Shown one piece after another: positions 6,345 through 15,147 of a DNA stretch of 32,186 bases. The notes under the pieces are model-generated. The model did not search any database and had not been told where the DNA came from. It worked only from the letters and a program-made list of their open reading frames with translations. The stretch is from Bacteroidota bacterium (lineage in GTDB: Bacteria > Bacteroidota > Ignavibacteria > Kryptoniales > JAKASW01). The stretch spans positions 1 through 32,186 of the forward strand of contig JAMCQL010000057.1 in the NCBI GenBank assembly GCA_023381615.1, read 5' to 3'. Position numbers and translations under genes: made by a program. Positions within the stretch are counted from its first letter, which is position 1. The number at the start of each line of letters is the position of its first letter.

Positions 6345-6462
6345 GAAACAGAGGAAGCAGAAACAAAGTTGCAGAGGCACAAAGGGATAGAGACCTTGAA
6401 ACTTGTCATTTTGCATTGTGCCTTTGCCCCTCGTATGGTTAGATAAGAGAACAGAGGTCGAA
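6345..6462. other. Intergenic stretch with short inverted repeat
   Basis: AGGCACAA and TTGTGCCT pair across about 34 bases between gpsA and the P1 peptidase gene. The AAAGTTGCAGAGGCACAAAG wording looks like a dispersed intergenic repeat. A terminator role is possible but there is no T-run. Confidence 0.35.
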
Positions 6463-7404
6463 ATGTTCGGATTTGAGAAGCTGCATATCGGAGCAGCGGA
6501 AGACTTGGATGCGATTACAGGCTGCACGCTACTGATCTTCGAAGGCGGTGCAAGGGCGAGTGTCGAAATCCGCGGCGCCTCACCTGGTACCCGTGAGATA
6601 GCGCTTCTCGCTCCCGATAAGCAGATGGATAGAATTGACGCAATTCTCTTAACAGGTGGCAGCGCTTACGGTTTGGCTGCTGCGACGGGTGTAATGAGAT
6701 TTCTTTCTGAACACAAAATGGGTTATGCAACGCCGTGGAAGGTTGTGCCGATTGTTCCGTCCGCAGTCATATTTGATTTGAATATCGGCAGTTCTGACAA
6801 ATTTCCCGATGAGAATATGGGATATTCAGCCTGCCAGTCTGCAATGCGAGATGAGTTTCGTCAAGGTTCTCATGGTGCAGGGACCGGTGCAACAGTGGGG
6901 AAGTGGTCCGGAATTGAGCGTGCCATGAAGTCCGGGCAGGGATTGGGAATTGTCGAGAGTGGAAAATTGAAAGTCATCGCTGTTGCTGTCGTAAATGCTG
7001 TCGGCGATGTGTTTGACACTTCGGGCAAAATAATTGCCGGTGCAATATCCGACGGCAAGTTTGTTGTCGAAAGCTCACGTGAATCTGATAGAATTTCAAA
7101 AGCCGCTTTGCTTGGGACAAATACTACTTTGGTTGCGGTTGTAACTAACGCGACTCTGACGAAAGTTGAATTGAACAGGCTTGCTCAGCGCAGCCACGAT
7201 GCGCTGGCAAAAAGGATAGTCCCCGTGCACACGAGCTTTGACGGTGACACGGTTTTTGCAGTATCAATGGGGGAATTTGATGCGCCGTTAGATTTGGTCG
7301 CATCTCTCGCGGTTGACGCCGTATCTGATGCGATTGTCGATGCTGTCAAATCGGCTGAGCCGTTGGGCGGATTCGTCAGCTTATCCTCACTTATGAAGAG
7401 ATAA
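6463..7404 (+). CDS. P1-family N-terminal-nucleophile aminopeptidase (DmpA-like)
   Basis: I chose ATG 6463 (MFGFEKLHIG) because the conserved core begins immediately; the frame is open further upstream through repeat-like sequence. The 313-residue product follows the P1/DmpA family. GCTLLIFEGGARASVEIRG lies near the N-terminus, then LLTGGSAYGLAAATGVMRFL, HGAGTGATVGKW and, near residues 216-230, GTNTTLVAVVTNATL. In this family the chain cuts itself before the Thr/Ser of the N-T-T motif, which then becomes the N-terminal nucleophile of the beta chain, here about Thr221. Members release N-terminal residues or act on beta-amino or D-amino peptides. No signal peptide is seen, so it should be cytoplasmic. 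The exact substrate cannot be read from the sequence. Confidence 0.9.
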   Translation: MFGFEKLHIGAAEDLDAITGCTLLIFEGGARASVEIRGASPGTREIALLAPDKQMDRIDAILLTGGSAYGLAAATGVMRFLSEHKMGYATPWKVVPIVPSAVIFDLNIGSSDKFPDENMGYSACQSAMRDEFRQGSHGAGTGATVGKWSGIERAMKSGQGLGIVESGKLKVIAVAVVNAVGDVFDTSGKIIAGAISDGKFVVESSRESDRISKAALLGTNTTLVAVVTNATLTKVELNRLAQRSHDALAKRIVPVHTSFDGDTVFAVSMGEFDAPLDLVASLAVDAVSDAIVDAVKSAEPLGGFVSLSSLMKR

Positions 7405-7454
7405 GAACCGCCGCTTTCAATTTCTATTACTGATTATACAATTGGATTTCCGTG

Positions 7455-7506
7455 TTACTCGAACCAGACGTCGCCTATATCAAGGCGACGTCCGAAATCG
7501 AGTGAA
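7455..7506. terminator. Long hairpin between convergent genes
   Basis: GACGTCGCC (7467-7475) pairs perfectly with GGCGACGTC (7484-7492) around an 8-base loop, and the outer TTACTCGA/TCGAGTGAA segments extend the stem. It sits between the ends of the P1 peptidase gene (+) and the S10 peptidase gene (-) and has no clear T-run, so it is a candidate bidirectional terminator. Confidence 0.55.
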
Positions 7507-7528
7507 GAATTCTTTTGGAAGGCTTCGA

Positions 7529-9085
7529 TTACTTCTTCGGGTGGATCATCGATTCCATGAAATGGGTAATATCTGACTTGAATGTGGGCAGAGATTCGGA
7601 ACGGATATACATCATGTGTCCGGCTTTGAAGTACTTCATGTGAATTCGATTCTTAAGATCCGGAATATTATTTCCAAGGTGGTCCATTGTGTATTCAGTT
7701 GCGAAGAAAGGTGTTGCAAGGTCAAAGTACCCGTTCAACACCAGAATATTCAGATATGGATCCTTTGCCATTACATCTGCAAGATTTGGCGAGACATTCG
7801 GCATTTGAAAATGAAACTCTCCACGTCCCTGCTGCTTCCATTCCCATTTGAAATCCTTGTTGCCGTATGCTGCAATGTGATAGGTTTCATCGGTCGGAAA
7901 TTTCAAATCTGTGTGAAGATAGTTTAGAAAGTCGGTGATGAATACCGGACTTATAGTGGAACTCTGCGGGTCATAGCTTGCATACTCGCTTAACAGATCT
8001 GCGGTTGGTCCTTCGTAACGCGCGTCCAATCTGCCAACCGTCAGTCCGTGTTCACGCAGCAGTTCGTCGGTAAATTGCGGTTCGCTGACCCGAAGATTTG
8101 CCTTCATCCAATAGGATTTCGAAATACCGGTGTATTTATACAGCTTGTCCACCACGTTTCTAAATTCCGTACTATCGGTGGCAGCTCCTTTAAAGAGTGC
8201 ATCGGCGTATTCACCTTTCGCAAATTTTCGAACATTCTGAAGAAATGATTCCATGTCAGCGGGTTGAGATGGTAAGACATGATGGTACCACGCCACTGCG
8301 GCATAAGTTGGCAAGTAAAGGATGTACGGAAGGTCATTTCCCGGTGCAAAAGCAAGCGTCTCAAAATTGAACACTGTCGAGACAAAGACAACGCCGTTAA
8401 CAGCTATTCCCATTTTCTCGTACAGATAATCGGCAACTCCCGCAGAACGAGTTGTTCCGTAACTTTCTCCCAATAAAAACTTTGGAGAATTCCACCGGTC
8501 GTTGGCGCGAATGTATTGGAATATAAATTCGCTCACCGACTTGATGTCCTGGTCCACGCCCCAGAAGTCAGCGCCTTTGGCTTTTCCAACCGGTCTGCTG
8601 AAGCCGGTGCCGACTGGATCGACCATCACAAGATCAGTCACATCCAGCAAGGAATATGGGTTATCTTCGATCTTGTAAGGAGCAGGAGGCGTGGCTTCCG
8701 GATCATCAATCACGACGCGCTTTGGGCCGACAGCGCCCATGTGCAGCCATATAGATGAGGATCCCGGCCCGCCGTTATAAGCGAACGTGATTGGACGCGT
8801 GCTCGGATCAGTAACGCCATCCTTCGTGTAAGCGGTGAATCCGAACAGCGCGATTGGTTTGTCATTCTCGTCCTTCAGCAGAAGGGTCCCGGTCGTAGCA
8901 GTATAACGGATCATCTGACCATTTATCGTGATACTGTGGTGAGTTACGATCTGCACCGGCTTTGGCACTTTGGGTTCAGCAGCTTCTGTGGAATCACCCT
9001 TTTCCGGTTTTGGCTGTGCGGATAAAGATGTGAAGTTGACAAGAAGTGCTAAGAGGACTAACAGGTAAAATTTGTGCATCCTCAT
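7529..9085 (-). CDS. Exported S10-family serine carboxypeptidase-like peptidase
   Basis: I prefer ATG 9085 (MRMHKFYLL) because AGGAGG lies nine bases upstream; an ATG six codons earlier would place that site inside the gene. The 518-residue protein begins with a signal peptide (KFYLLVLLALLVNFTSLSAQ), so it works in the periplasm or outside the cell. S10 hallmarks are NGGPGSSSIW near residue 102, the nucleophile in LLGESYGTTR near residue 205, the acid in LNGYFDLATP near 456 and the histidine in FKAGHMMYI near 489. The family removes C-terminal residues from peptides, and this subfamily is common in Bacteroidota and Acidobacteria. It is convergent with the P1 peptidase, so together they may serve peptide scavenging, though they are not in one operon. 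Confidence 0.93.
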   Translation of the reverse strand: MRMHKFYLLVLLALLVNFTSLSAQPKPEKGDSTEAAEPKVPKPVQIVTHHSITINGQMIRYTATTGTLLLKDENDKPIALFGFTAYTKDGVTDPSTRPITFAYNGGPGSSSIWLHMGAVGPKRVVIDDPEATPPAPYKIEDNPYSLLDVTDLVMVDPVGTGFSRPVGKAKGADFWGVDQDIKSVSEFIFQYIRANDRWNSPKFLLGESYGTTRSAGVADYLYEKMGIAVNGVVFVSTVFNFETLAFAPGNDLPYILYLPTYAAVAWYHHVLPSQPADMESFLQNVRKFAKGEYADALFKGAATDSTEFRNVVDKLYKYTGISKSYWMKANLRVSEPQFTDELLREHGLTVGRLDARYEGPTADLLSEYASYDPQSSTISPVFITDFLNYLHTDLKFPTDETYHIAAYGNKDFKWEWKQQGRGEFHFQMPNVSPNLADVMAKDPYLNILVLNGYFDLATPFFATEYTMDHLGNNIPDLKNRIHMKYFKAGHMMYIRSESLPTFKSDITHFMESMIHPKK

Positions 9086-9122
9086 CTTTGCATTCCTCCT
9101 CATGGTTTGGTTTGGGAACCGC

Positions 9123-9277
9123 GCTAATTAGTTCTCGCTGAAAAAGTGAACATTACACAGAGAGTCACAGAGGGAAAAGGAGTTACACTGAGAAAATAGA
9201 ATATTCATTATCTCTGTGTCGCTCTCTGTTTTCTCCGTGTATCTCTGTGAAATGTTTTTCAGTGTGAACTAATTAGC
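9123..9277. repeat. Long imperfect inverted repeat
   Basis: GCTAATTAGTTC (9123-9134) pairs perfectly with GAACTAATTAGC (9266-9277), followed inward by CTGAAAAA with TTTTTCAG and then by matching CACAGAGA-rich tracts. The whole forms an imperfect stem with arms of about 55 bases. It lies upstream of the S10 peptidase gene and downstream of the amidase gene, both on the minus strand. It could be a palindromic dispersed repeat, a small non-autonomous element or a strong terminator. Confidence 0.65.
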
Positions 9278-9396
9278 TATGAGCGGTCAAGTTTCATTTG
9301 TTTTTAGCCGCAAAGGCTTAAGCTCATTGCGGATATGCTGTGAAAGAGACGAACCACACCTCAAAAAGTTCAGATGGTAATGTTGGCTCCGAAAAC

Positions 9397-10806
9397 TCAA
9401 TCCACTTTCGGATGCTTCTTGTGCCAGTCGGTTCTGTTTTGCATTTCATTGCCTAATTCGAGGAGAGTCTTTTCGGTGAACGCTTTGCTCATAAACTGAA
9501 TTGAAGTCGGCAAGTTGTTGTCGCCGAAACCGTTTGGCAAAGCAATCGCCGGCAAGCCTGCAAGATTTCCGGCGGGAACCAACGAAGGTCCCTCTTCGAC
9601 ATCTGTGTAAACCTTGTCGAAATCAACTCCGATTGGATATGAAACTGTCGGTTGCCCCGGCGCGACTATCGCGTCGAACTGCGAAATAAATTTATCGAAT
9701 GCGATTCTTACTTTCTTTCGTTCGCGCATCGCACCCAGGTAATCAATTGCCGGAACGAGAGCCATCGAGTAGCCGCCGACCTTGTCTTCCTTGTTCTGAA
9801 GCTGTGAGAGCTTCCCGTCAAAGATCAAATCCGAGAAAGCGCTTGCGCCTTCCGCGTCAACGATTGTGTCGACGATCTGACCGTACGAAAGGTCTGGCAC
9901 TTCAACATCGTGTTTAACTTCGGCGAACTGGGACAAGACTTCGATCGACTTCAAAAAGTTTTCTTTGACTGCCGGTTGCACCTTTTCATAACTTCCTTTG
10001 ACAACTCCAACTACCGGACGTTTACGAAGTCTCGAAAAGGACTTGTACGTGAAATTATTTTCTACCGATGTTTCGTCATTTGGGTCTTTTCCCGCAACGG
10101 CGTTGAGAACAATCCCGCAGTCGTCGGCGCTCAAACACATCGGACCTAACTTGTCGAGCGTCCATGCTAAAGCCATCGCTCCATGACGCGACACCAAACC
10201 GTAAGATGGTCGCAGTCCGGTGATGCCGCAGAACGATGATGGATTGATGATTGAACCGGAAGTCTCACTTCCAATTGCGAATGGAACAAGTCCTGCCGAA
10301 ACTGCGGCGCCGGGTCCGCTTGAAGAACCGCCACTCCAATAGTTGGTGTTCCATGGTGTTCTTCCCGGCCCGGTGAAAGAGGCGTCTGCATCGTCGTAGC
10401 CCATCCCACCGGCGAGTTCGACCATTGCAAGCTTCGCGACGAGAACCGCGCCGGCACCGTAGAGCTTTTGGACGACGGTAGCATTAAAATCAAAAACTTG
10501 ATCTTTATATGGTGCCGCTCCCCAGGTCGTCGGATAACCTTTTGCGGCTAAAAGGTCTTTTACGCCAAATGGAATCCCGTGCAGAATACCGCGATATTTC
10601 CCGGCTCTTATTTCTTCATCGGCGCGTTTCGCTTGCTTCAGTGCAAGCTCTTTTGTGACTGTAACTACGGCTCCAAATTTCTCTCCGTATTTTTCAAGCC
10701 GTTCAAGAAAGTAATGCGTGAGTTCCGTGGAAGACACTTTCTTCGACTTGATTAATTTTGCGAGTTCGCGAACTGTTTTAAATGCGTATTCCATTTTTGT
10801 CCTCAT
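9397..10806 (-). CDS. Amidase-signature-family amidase
   Basis: The 469-residue product carries the Ser-cisSer-Lys catalytic design: Lys in GIPFGVKDLLAAKG (about residue 83), the cis-Ser region in GGSSSGPGAAVSAGLVPFAI (about 158-177) and the nucleophile in GSETSGSIINPSSFCG (about 178-193). Such enzymes hydrolyse amides; GatA is the best-known relative. No gatB or gatC is nearby and LRPSYG replaces the usual LKPTYG, so I read it as a stand-alone amidase and not a tRNA amidotransferase. The start overlaps the stop of the small Tat-signal gene by ATGA, so the two are translated together and probably act together. The amidase has no signal peptide of its own. Confidence 0.88.
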   Translation of the reverse strand: MRTKMEYAFKTVRELAKLIKSKKVSSTELTHYFLERLEKYGEKFGAVVTVTKELALKQAKRADEEIRAGKYRGILHGIPFGVKDLLAAKGYPTTWGAAPYKDQVFDFNATVVQKLYGAGAVLVAKLAMVELAGGMGYDDADASFTGPGRTPWNTNYWSGGSSSGPGAAVSAGLVPFAIGSETSGSIINPSSFCGITGLRPSYGLVSRHGAMALAWTLDKLGPMCLSADDCGIVLNAVAGKDPNDETSVENNFTYKSFSRLRKRPVVGVVKGSYEKVQPAVKENFLKSIEVLSQFAEVKHDVEVPDLSYGQIVDTIVDAEGASAFSDLIFDGKLSQLQNKEDKVGGYSMALVPAIDYLGAMRERKKVRIAFDKFISQFDAIVAPGQPTVSYPIGVDFDKVYTDVEEGPSLVPAGNLAGLPAIALPNGFGDNNLPTSIQFMSKAFTEKTLLELGNEMQNRTDWHKKHPKVD

Positions 10807-11108
10807 TCCGCTGAAAATGTGAAGTCGGGTTCGTCAGAATTTGTCAAAGCGTATTTCTGAATCTTCACGCTTCGTTTGACCTTGTGATTTATATCATTGG
10901 ATACCTGCTTGAGTTCGTCCTCGCTCAAAAGATTTCCAAATTTTGCCCGCGCTACTTCTACATACGCCTTTGATTCGTCGGAAAGTGCGGTTTTAGCTGT
11001 CGCCTGATCGGCCGTTTTCAAGGTGTCGACAAAACGCAGTCTGCTCAGCAGTGGAAGGGTGGAAATGCCTGCGAACAGTTTTAGGAATTCTCTTCTATCG
11101 TGTGCCAT
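10803..11108 (-). CDS. Small twin-arginine-signal protein coupled to the amidase
   Basis: The 101-residue product starts MAHDRREFLKLFAG, a Tat motif (RRxFLK) followed by a moderately hydrophobic stretch and a run up to about residue 33. The mature part is short, charged and helical (SKAYVEVARAKFGNLLSEDE), with no cysteines or cofactor motif. A Tat signal on such a small protein suggests either export of a folded partner by hitchhiking or a membrane-anchored accessory subunit. Its stop overlaps the amidase start (ATGA), so a complex with the amidase is the simplest inference, with the Tat peptide carrying the otherwise leaderless amidase. I do not recognise a named family. Confidence 0.75.
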   Translation of the reverse strand: MAHDRREFLKLFAGISTLPLLSRLRFVDTLKTADQATAKTALSDESKAYVEVARAKFGNLLSEDELKQVSNDINHKVKRSVKIQKYALTNSDEPDFTFSAE

Positions 11109-11278
11109 CTCGCTCTCCTTTCATTTGTTTTTCTCTTTCTACGTGTCGGGAAAGACTTTGATAAAGTTAGAATGTCGGAAGGTTGAAGGCAAATCAAGAA
11201 GCAGGGTTTCCGAACGGATTTTCTTTAAAGTTGAAATGGAGTCTGGGTAAAATTAAATTGAACGCACAAGGAGTAAAG

Positions 11279-12544
11279 ATGAGAATAGCATACTTTGACA
11301 CGTTTGCGGGAATAGCAGGCGATATGGTATTGGGAGCTTTCATTTCTTCCGGCGTTGAGCCAACCGAATTGAAGAATGAGCTCGCAAAACTGAAACTCGG
11401 AAATGTCGAGCTTGATTTGAACAAAGTTGTCCGCAGCGGAATTACTGCGGTGAAAGTTGATGTCGTTGTCTCCGGAGAAATTGAGAAAGTAACCGACCTT
11501 GGATCCGATATTCATAAACATTCTCACGAAGTCGATTCACACGGCGGTCATCATGCTCATCCGCAGGATCCTTCGGATGAACACGGCAGAAGCTATCTTG
11601 AGATAAAGCATTTGATCGAGAGCGCAGATCTTTCGGATTTTGTGAAGATAAAGTCTCTGGCAATTTTCCGCCTGATCGCTGAAGCGGAATCGAAAATTCA
11701 TGACACGACGGTGGACAAAATACATTTCCACGAAGTTGGCGCCGTCGATTCGATCGTGGATATTGTCGGAACTGCAATTTGTCTCGAACTTAGTAATGTC
11801 GAAGCGGTTTTCACATCTCCGGTTCGTGTAGGCGCGAATGGATATATCGAAGCCAAGCACGGCGTACTTCCGGTTCCCGGACCGGCGGCGCTGGAGATAT
11901 TGAAAAACTATCCCGTCGTTTTCAATGATCTGCCTTACGAGCTGACAACACCGACCGGCGCAGCAATCGTTGCGGCTCTTTCCAAAGGAGTTTTGAAAGA
12001 TAGACCGATTGAAGTCAAGAAGATTGGTTACGGAGCCGGTTCGCGGGATTTGGGACGACTGCCAAACTTGTTGAGAGTTATCATTGGAGATTTGAAATCG
12101 GACATGGAAGAAGACCACGTAATTCTGGTCGAGACCAACATGGACGATATCAATCCGCAATTGATTCCAAATGTGATTGAAAAAGTAATTGACGCCGGGG
12201 CAAGCGATGCGTTTGTCGTTCCGGTCATAATGAAAAAGGGAAGGCCCGGGTTTTTGCTTTCGGTGTTGATGTCGGAATCGTCGCTCGAGAAGATCGCCTC
12301 TATAATTTTCTCGCAGACAACTACGCTTGGCTTGCGGATTCAAAATATCCGACGGCTGAAAATCCACCGAGAAACAAGAACAGTTAAAACAAGTTTTGGG
12401 GAAGTCAGAGTGAAAGAAAGTGATATTAACGGGAAGAAAAGAATTTCGGCTGAATATGAAGAGTGCAAGCGGATCGCGGATTCAAAAAATCTCCCGCTCG
12501 CCGATGTCATGCAAAAGCTAAATGCGGAGTTAAACCGCGAGTGA
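11279..12544 (+). CDS. larC: Nickel-pincer cofactor biosynthesis protein LarC
   Basis: LarC inserts nickel into the pyridinium dithio-carboxylate scaffold made by LarB and LarE, completing the cofactor of lactate racemase and related enzymes. ATG 11279 lies eight bases after an AAGGAG site and begins MRIAYFDTFAGIAGDMVLGA, the family N-terminus. A His-rich segment near residues 81-103 (HKHSH...HGGHHAH...DEHG) is a likely nickel store. Later motifs are IHFHEVGAVDSIVDIVG (about 150), LPVPGPAALEIL (about 200), LTTPTGAAI (about 222) and VETNMDDINPQ (about 285). The 421-residue frame is continuous, so no ribosomal frameshift is needed as in the Lactobacillus larC1/larC2 gene. No larA, larB or larE is in the window. 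The stop overlaps priA (GTGA). Confidence 0.93.
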   Translation: MRIAYFDTFAGIAGDMVLGAFISSGVEPTELKNELAKLKLGNVELDLNKVVRSGITAVKVDVVVSGEIEKVTDLGSDIHKHSHEVDSHGGHHAHPQDPSDEHGRSYLEIKHLIESADLSDFVKIKSLAIFRLIAEAESKIHDTTVDKIHFHEVGAVDSIVDIVGTAICLELSNVEAVFTSPVRVGANGYIEAKHGVLPVPGPAALEILKNYPVVFNDLPYELTTPTGAAIVAALSKGVLKDRPIEVKKIGYGAGSRDLGRLPNLLRVIIGDLKSDMEEDHVILVETNMDDINPQLIPNVIEKVIDAGASDAFVVPVIMKKGRPGFLLSVLMSESSLEKIASIIFSQTTTLGLRIQNIRRLKIHRETRTVKTSFGEVRVKESDINGKKRISAEYEECKRIADSKNLPLADVMQKLNAELNRE

Positions 12545-15006
12545 AAAAGAGATTTTGCGATGTTGCATTTCCAATTTCTGTACACAGACAATTCACCTAT
12601 GAAATCCCGAGTGAACTTTCCGATGCTGTAAAAGTTGGGGTTAGAGTGGTTGCTCCTTTCAGAAAGAGATTTCTGACCGGGGTGGTTGTTAACTTGACAA
12701 ACGAATCAAATCTCCGCGAGATTAGGTCAATCCAGGACGTTGCTGATGACACCCAAATTTTCTCCGATGAAATTCTTCGGCTGACTCGGTGGATCTCTGA
12801 TTATTACCTGAGTTCATGGGGTGAGGCGCTGAAGGTTGCCGGACCAGCCGGAACTTCGATCGAGAGCACGCAAGTTGTGAAACTTCTCGGGGAAGATGGG
12901 AAAGAGAAGAATCAGACCCGCATAAAGATTATTGAAGCGCTCAAACTCAATCGAGAATTGACAATGAAACAGCTCAGCAAGAAAGTCGGCTCGAAAGGGT
13001 TGAGGTATCACATTGGGAAGCTGCAGGCGGCTGGTGTTGTTGAGGCGGCGGAGAAGATTAACGAACCGCGAGTCTCAATAAAATATGAAAGTTATGTCCA
13101 ATTCAAAGACGAATATATAAATCCCGAAAAACTAACGGAAGTTTTGAGAGAACTCGATAAGCGTGCCACAAAGCAATCTGAGATTTTGCTGAAGCTGACG
13201 CAGCTATCGAAAGTATCCGAGGGCGGAGTGAGCGTCGTGCAGCTTCTGGCGCAAGCTAGAGCAAGCATGAGTTCACTCCTCGCTTTGGCTGAGAAGGGGA
13301 TAGTTGAACTTTATGACAAGGAAAGTTATAGGGAGGCCGAGTTCGGTTATCGCGAGGCTGAAAGGAAATTTGATCTGACCTCACAGCAGACAGAAACGGT
13401 CAAGAAAATTGGCGATGCGCTTTCGGCCGGGACTTACTCGACGTTTTTGCTCCACGGAGTTACAGGAAGCGGAAAAACTCAGGTCTATATTGAATCGATT
13501 GATATTGTGCTTAAGCAGGGTAAGAGTGCGATCGTACTCGTCCCCGAAATTGCTTTAACACCCCAGATTGTCGACAGATTCAAGCGGCGCTTCGGTGAAG
13601 CCGTAGCTGTCATGCACAGCCGCATGTCGCTCGGTGAAAGGTACGATGCATGGCGCCGCATTCACAGAGGAGAAGCATCGGTTGTCATCGGTGCGCGAAG
13701 CGCGGTGTTTGCCCCGATGAAAAATCTCGGCATTATCGTCGTCGATGAAGAACACGAATCAAGCTATAAGCAAGCCGACTCTGTTCCGCGATACAATGCC
13801 AGAGATGTTGCAGTGATGCGCTGTTCAATAAACAAAGCCGTGGCGCTGCTCGGCAGCGCGACTCCTTCGGTTGAATCTTATTACAATGCTGCGAACGGGA
13901 AATACACGCTTCTTAGTCTGCCGGACCGGATAGACAACGCAAGAATGCCGAAGATTGAAATCATTGACATGAAGAAAAAGCGAAAAGAAAAACTCGTGTT
14001 TGGCAGTTTCAGCGATGAGCTGAGATCGAGGATTGACGATAGGCTGGCAAAGAAAGAAGGCATCATCATACTCCGCAACCGGAGAGGATTCTCAACTTAT
14101 CTTCAGTGCAGTGATTGCGGGATGACGGAGATGTGTCCCAACTGCGATGTAGCTCTTACTTTCCATAAAAGAAAAAAACATTTGCGCTGCCATTATTGCG
14201 GGTTCGTAAAAGAACCGCCGGTACGCTGCCCGAAATGCGGCAGCGAAAAACTTTTCTATGGAGGGACGGGCACGCAGAAGGTCGAAGAAGAATTGAACGC
14301 CAATTTTCCGGAGGCGAAGATTCTGCGAATGGATCTGGATACTACATCGCTGCGGGGAGCGCACGATAAAATTTTGATGGAATTTGGCAACGGTGAAGCT
14401 GATATGCTCGTCGGGACACAGTTGGTTGCGAAGGGACTTGATTTCCCGCGCGTCACTTTAGTGGGAGTTGTCTCCGCCGATTCCACGATGCTTATGCCGG
14501 ACTTCCGCTCGAACGAAAGGACATTTCAACTTCTGACTCAAGTGTCGGGAAGGGCGGGCAGGCGCGAAAAAGAAGGCGAAGTGATAATTCAAGTTTCGAA
14601 CAGCAGCGACGACGTTCTATTATTTGTTGCCAATCATGACTATCAAGGTTTTTACAATAAAGAAATCGAAGTGCGCCGCGAGTTGAACTACCCGCCGTTC
14701 TCTCGAATGGTTGTCTTGGAATTCCGCGGGAGAGATTTGCGCGACACCGATCAGGCCGCGGAGAAAGCGGCGAGGAAGATTCGGAAAAGCCTTCCAGTGA
14801 TAGCAGTGCTCGGTCCGGCGCCAGCTATAATCGGGAGACTCTTGGGAAAGTTCAGATACCAGATCGTCATCAAGATGAGCAAGCAGCTTGATAAGGCGAG
14901 CGAGAGGCTTGAGGCGGTGCTTGACGAGATCGATCTGGAATTAAAAAGGTCTTACGGTAATACCGTCAGCTTTTTTCCTGACGTCGATCCGGTGACGACG
15001 CTCTAA
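12541..15006 (+). CDS. priA: Primosomal protein N' (replication-restart helicase PriA)
   Basis: PriA recognises stalled forks and reloads the replicative helicase. I chose GTG 12541 (KKRFCDVAFPISVHRQFTYE), which overlaps the larC stop by four bases; the frame is open further upstream but that lies inside larC. The 821-residue product shows the 3'-DNA-binding domain at residues 1-100, a winged-helix segment near 120-180, Walker A GVTGSGKTQVY (about 306), DEEH box (about 402), a zinc-binding block of eight cysteines at about 523-562 (CSDCG, CPNC, CHYCG, CPKCG) and helicase motif GTQLVAKGLDFP (about 624). Length is typical. Coupling to larC looks like shared expression rather than shared function. 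Confidence 0.96.
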   Translation: MKKRFCDVAFPISVHRQFTYEIPSELSDAVKVGVRVVAPFRKRFLTGVVVNLTNESNLREIRSIQDVADDTQIFSDEILRLTRWISDYYLSSWGEALKVAGPAGTSIESTQVVKLLGEDGKEKNQTRIKIIEALKLNRELTMKQLSKKVGSKGLRYHIGKLQAAGVVEAAEKINEPRVSIKYESYVQFKDEYINPEKLTEVLRELDKRATKQSEILLKLTQLSKVSEGGVSVVQLLAQARASMSSLLALAEKGIVELYDKESYREAEFGYREAERKFDLTSQQTETVKKIGDALSAGTYSTFLLHGVTGSGKTQVYIESIDIVLKQGKSAIVLVPEIALTPQIVDRFKRRFGEAVAVMHSRMSLGERYDAWRRIHRGEASVVIGARSAVFAPMKNLGIIVVDEEHESSYKQADSVPRYNARDVAVMRCSINKAVALLGSATPSVESYYNAANGKYTLLSLPDRIDNARMPKIEIIDMKKKRKEKLVFGSFSDELRSRIDDRLAKKEGIIILRNRRGFSTYLQCSDCGMTEMCPNCDVALTFHKRKKHLRCHYCGFVKEPPVRCPKCGSEKLFYGGTGTQKVEEELNANFPEAKILRMDLDTTSLRGAHDKILMEFGNGEADMLVGTQLVAKGLDFPRVTLVGVVSADSTMLMPDFRSNERTFQLLTQVSGRAGRREKEGEVIIQVSNSSDDVLLFVANHDYQGFYNKEIEVRRELNYPPFSRMVVLEFRGRDLRDTDQAAEKAARKIRKSLPVIAVLGPAPAIIGRLLGKFRYQIVIKMSKQLDKASERLEAVLDEIDLELKRSYGNTVSFFPDVDPVTTL

Positions 15007-15147
15007 GAATACGTTTGCCTGACTTTAGGTTGAGTAAAGACAACCGCAGAGGTGCCAAGACGCTGAGGCGACATTAACTGAATCCCATAATACGCATTTT
15101 CTGCGACCTCTGGTGCGCGGGGCAAAGCATATGCAAAAAATATGGAA
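15007..15147. other. Intergenic stretch between convergent genes
   Basis: Between priA (+) and cdsA (-) lies CAGAGGT paired with ACCTCTG about 65 bases away, surrounded by CGCAGAGGTGCCAAGAC-type sequence. It resembles the other CAGAG-rich intergenic repeats in the window. It may act as a weak bidirectional terminator; no T-run is seen. Confidence 0.35.

Noticed and set aside
5874-6527. 217-residue minus-strand frame
   Set aside because: It lies opposite gpsA and the start of the P1 peptidase gene, and its sequence shows no family motifs; it is a shadow of the coding strand.
9397-10806. GatA subunit of the tRNA amidotransferase
   Set aside because: No gatB or gatC nearby, coupling to a Tat-signal protein, and departures from the GatA wording make a stand-alone amidase more likely.
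11537-12367. 276-residue minus-strand frame
   Set aside because: It lies entirely opposite larC, has atypical composition and no motifs.
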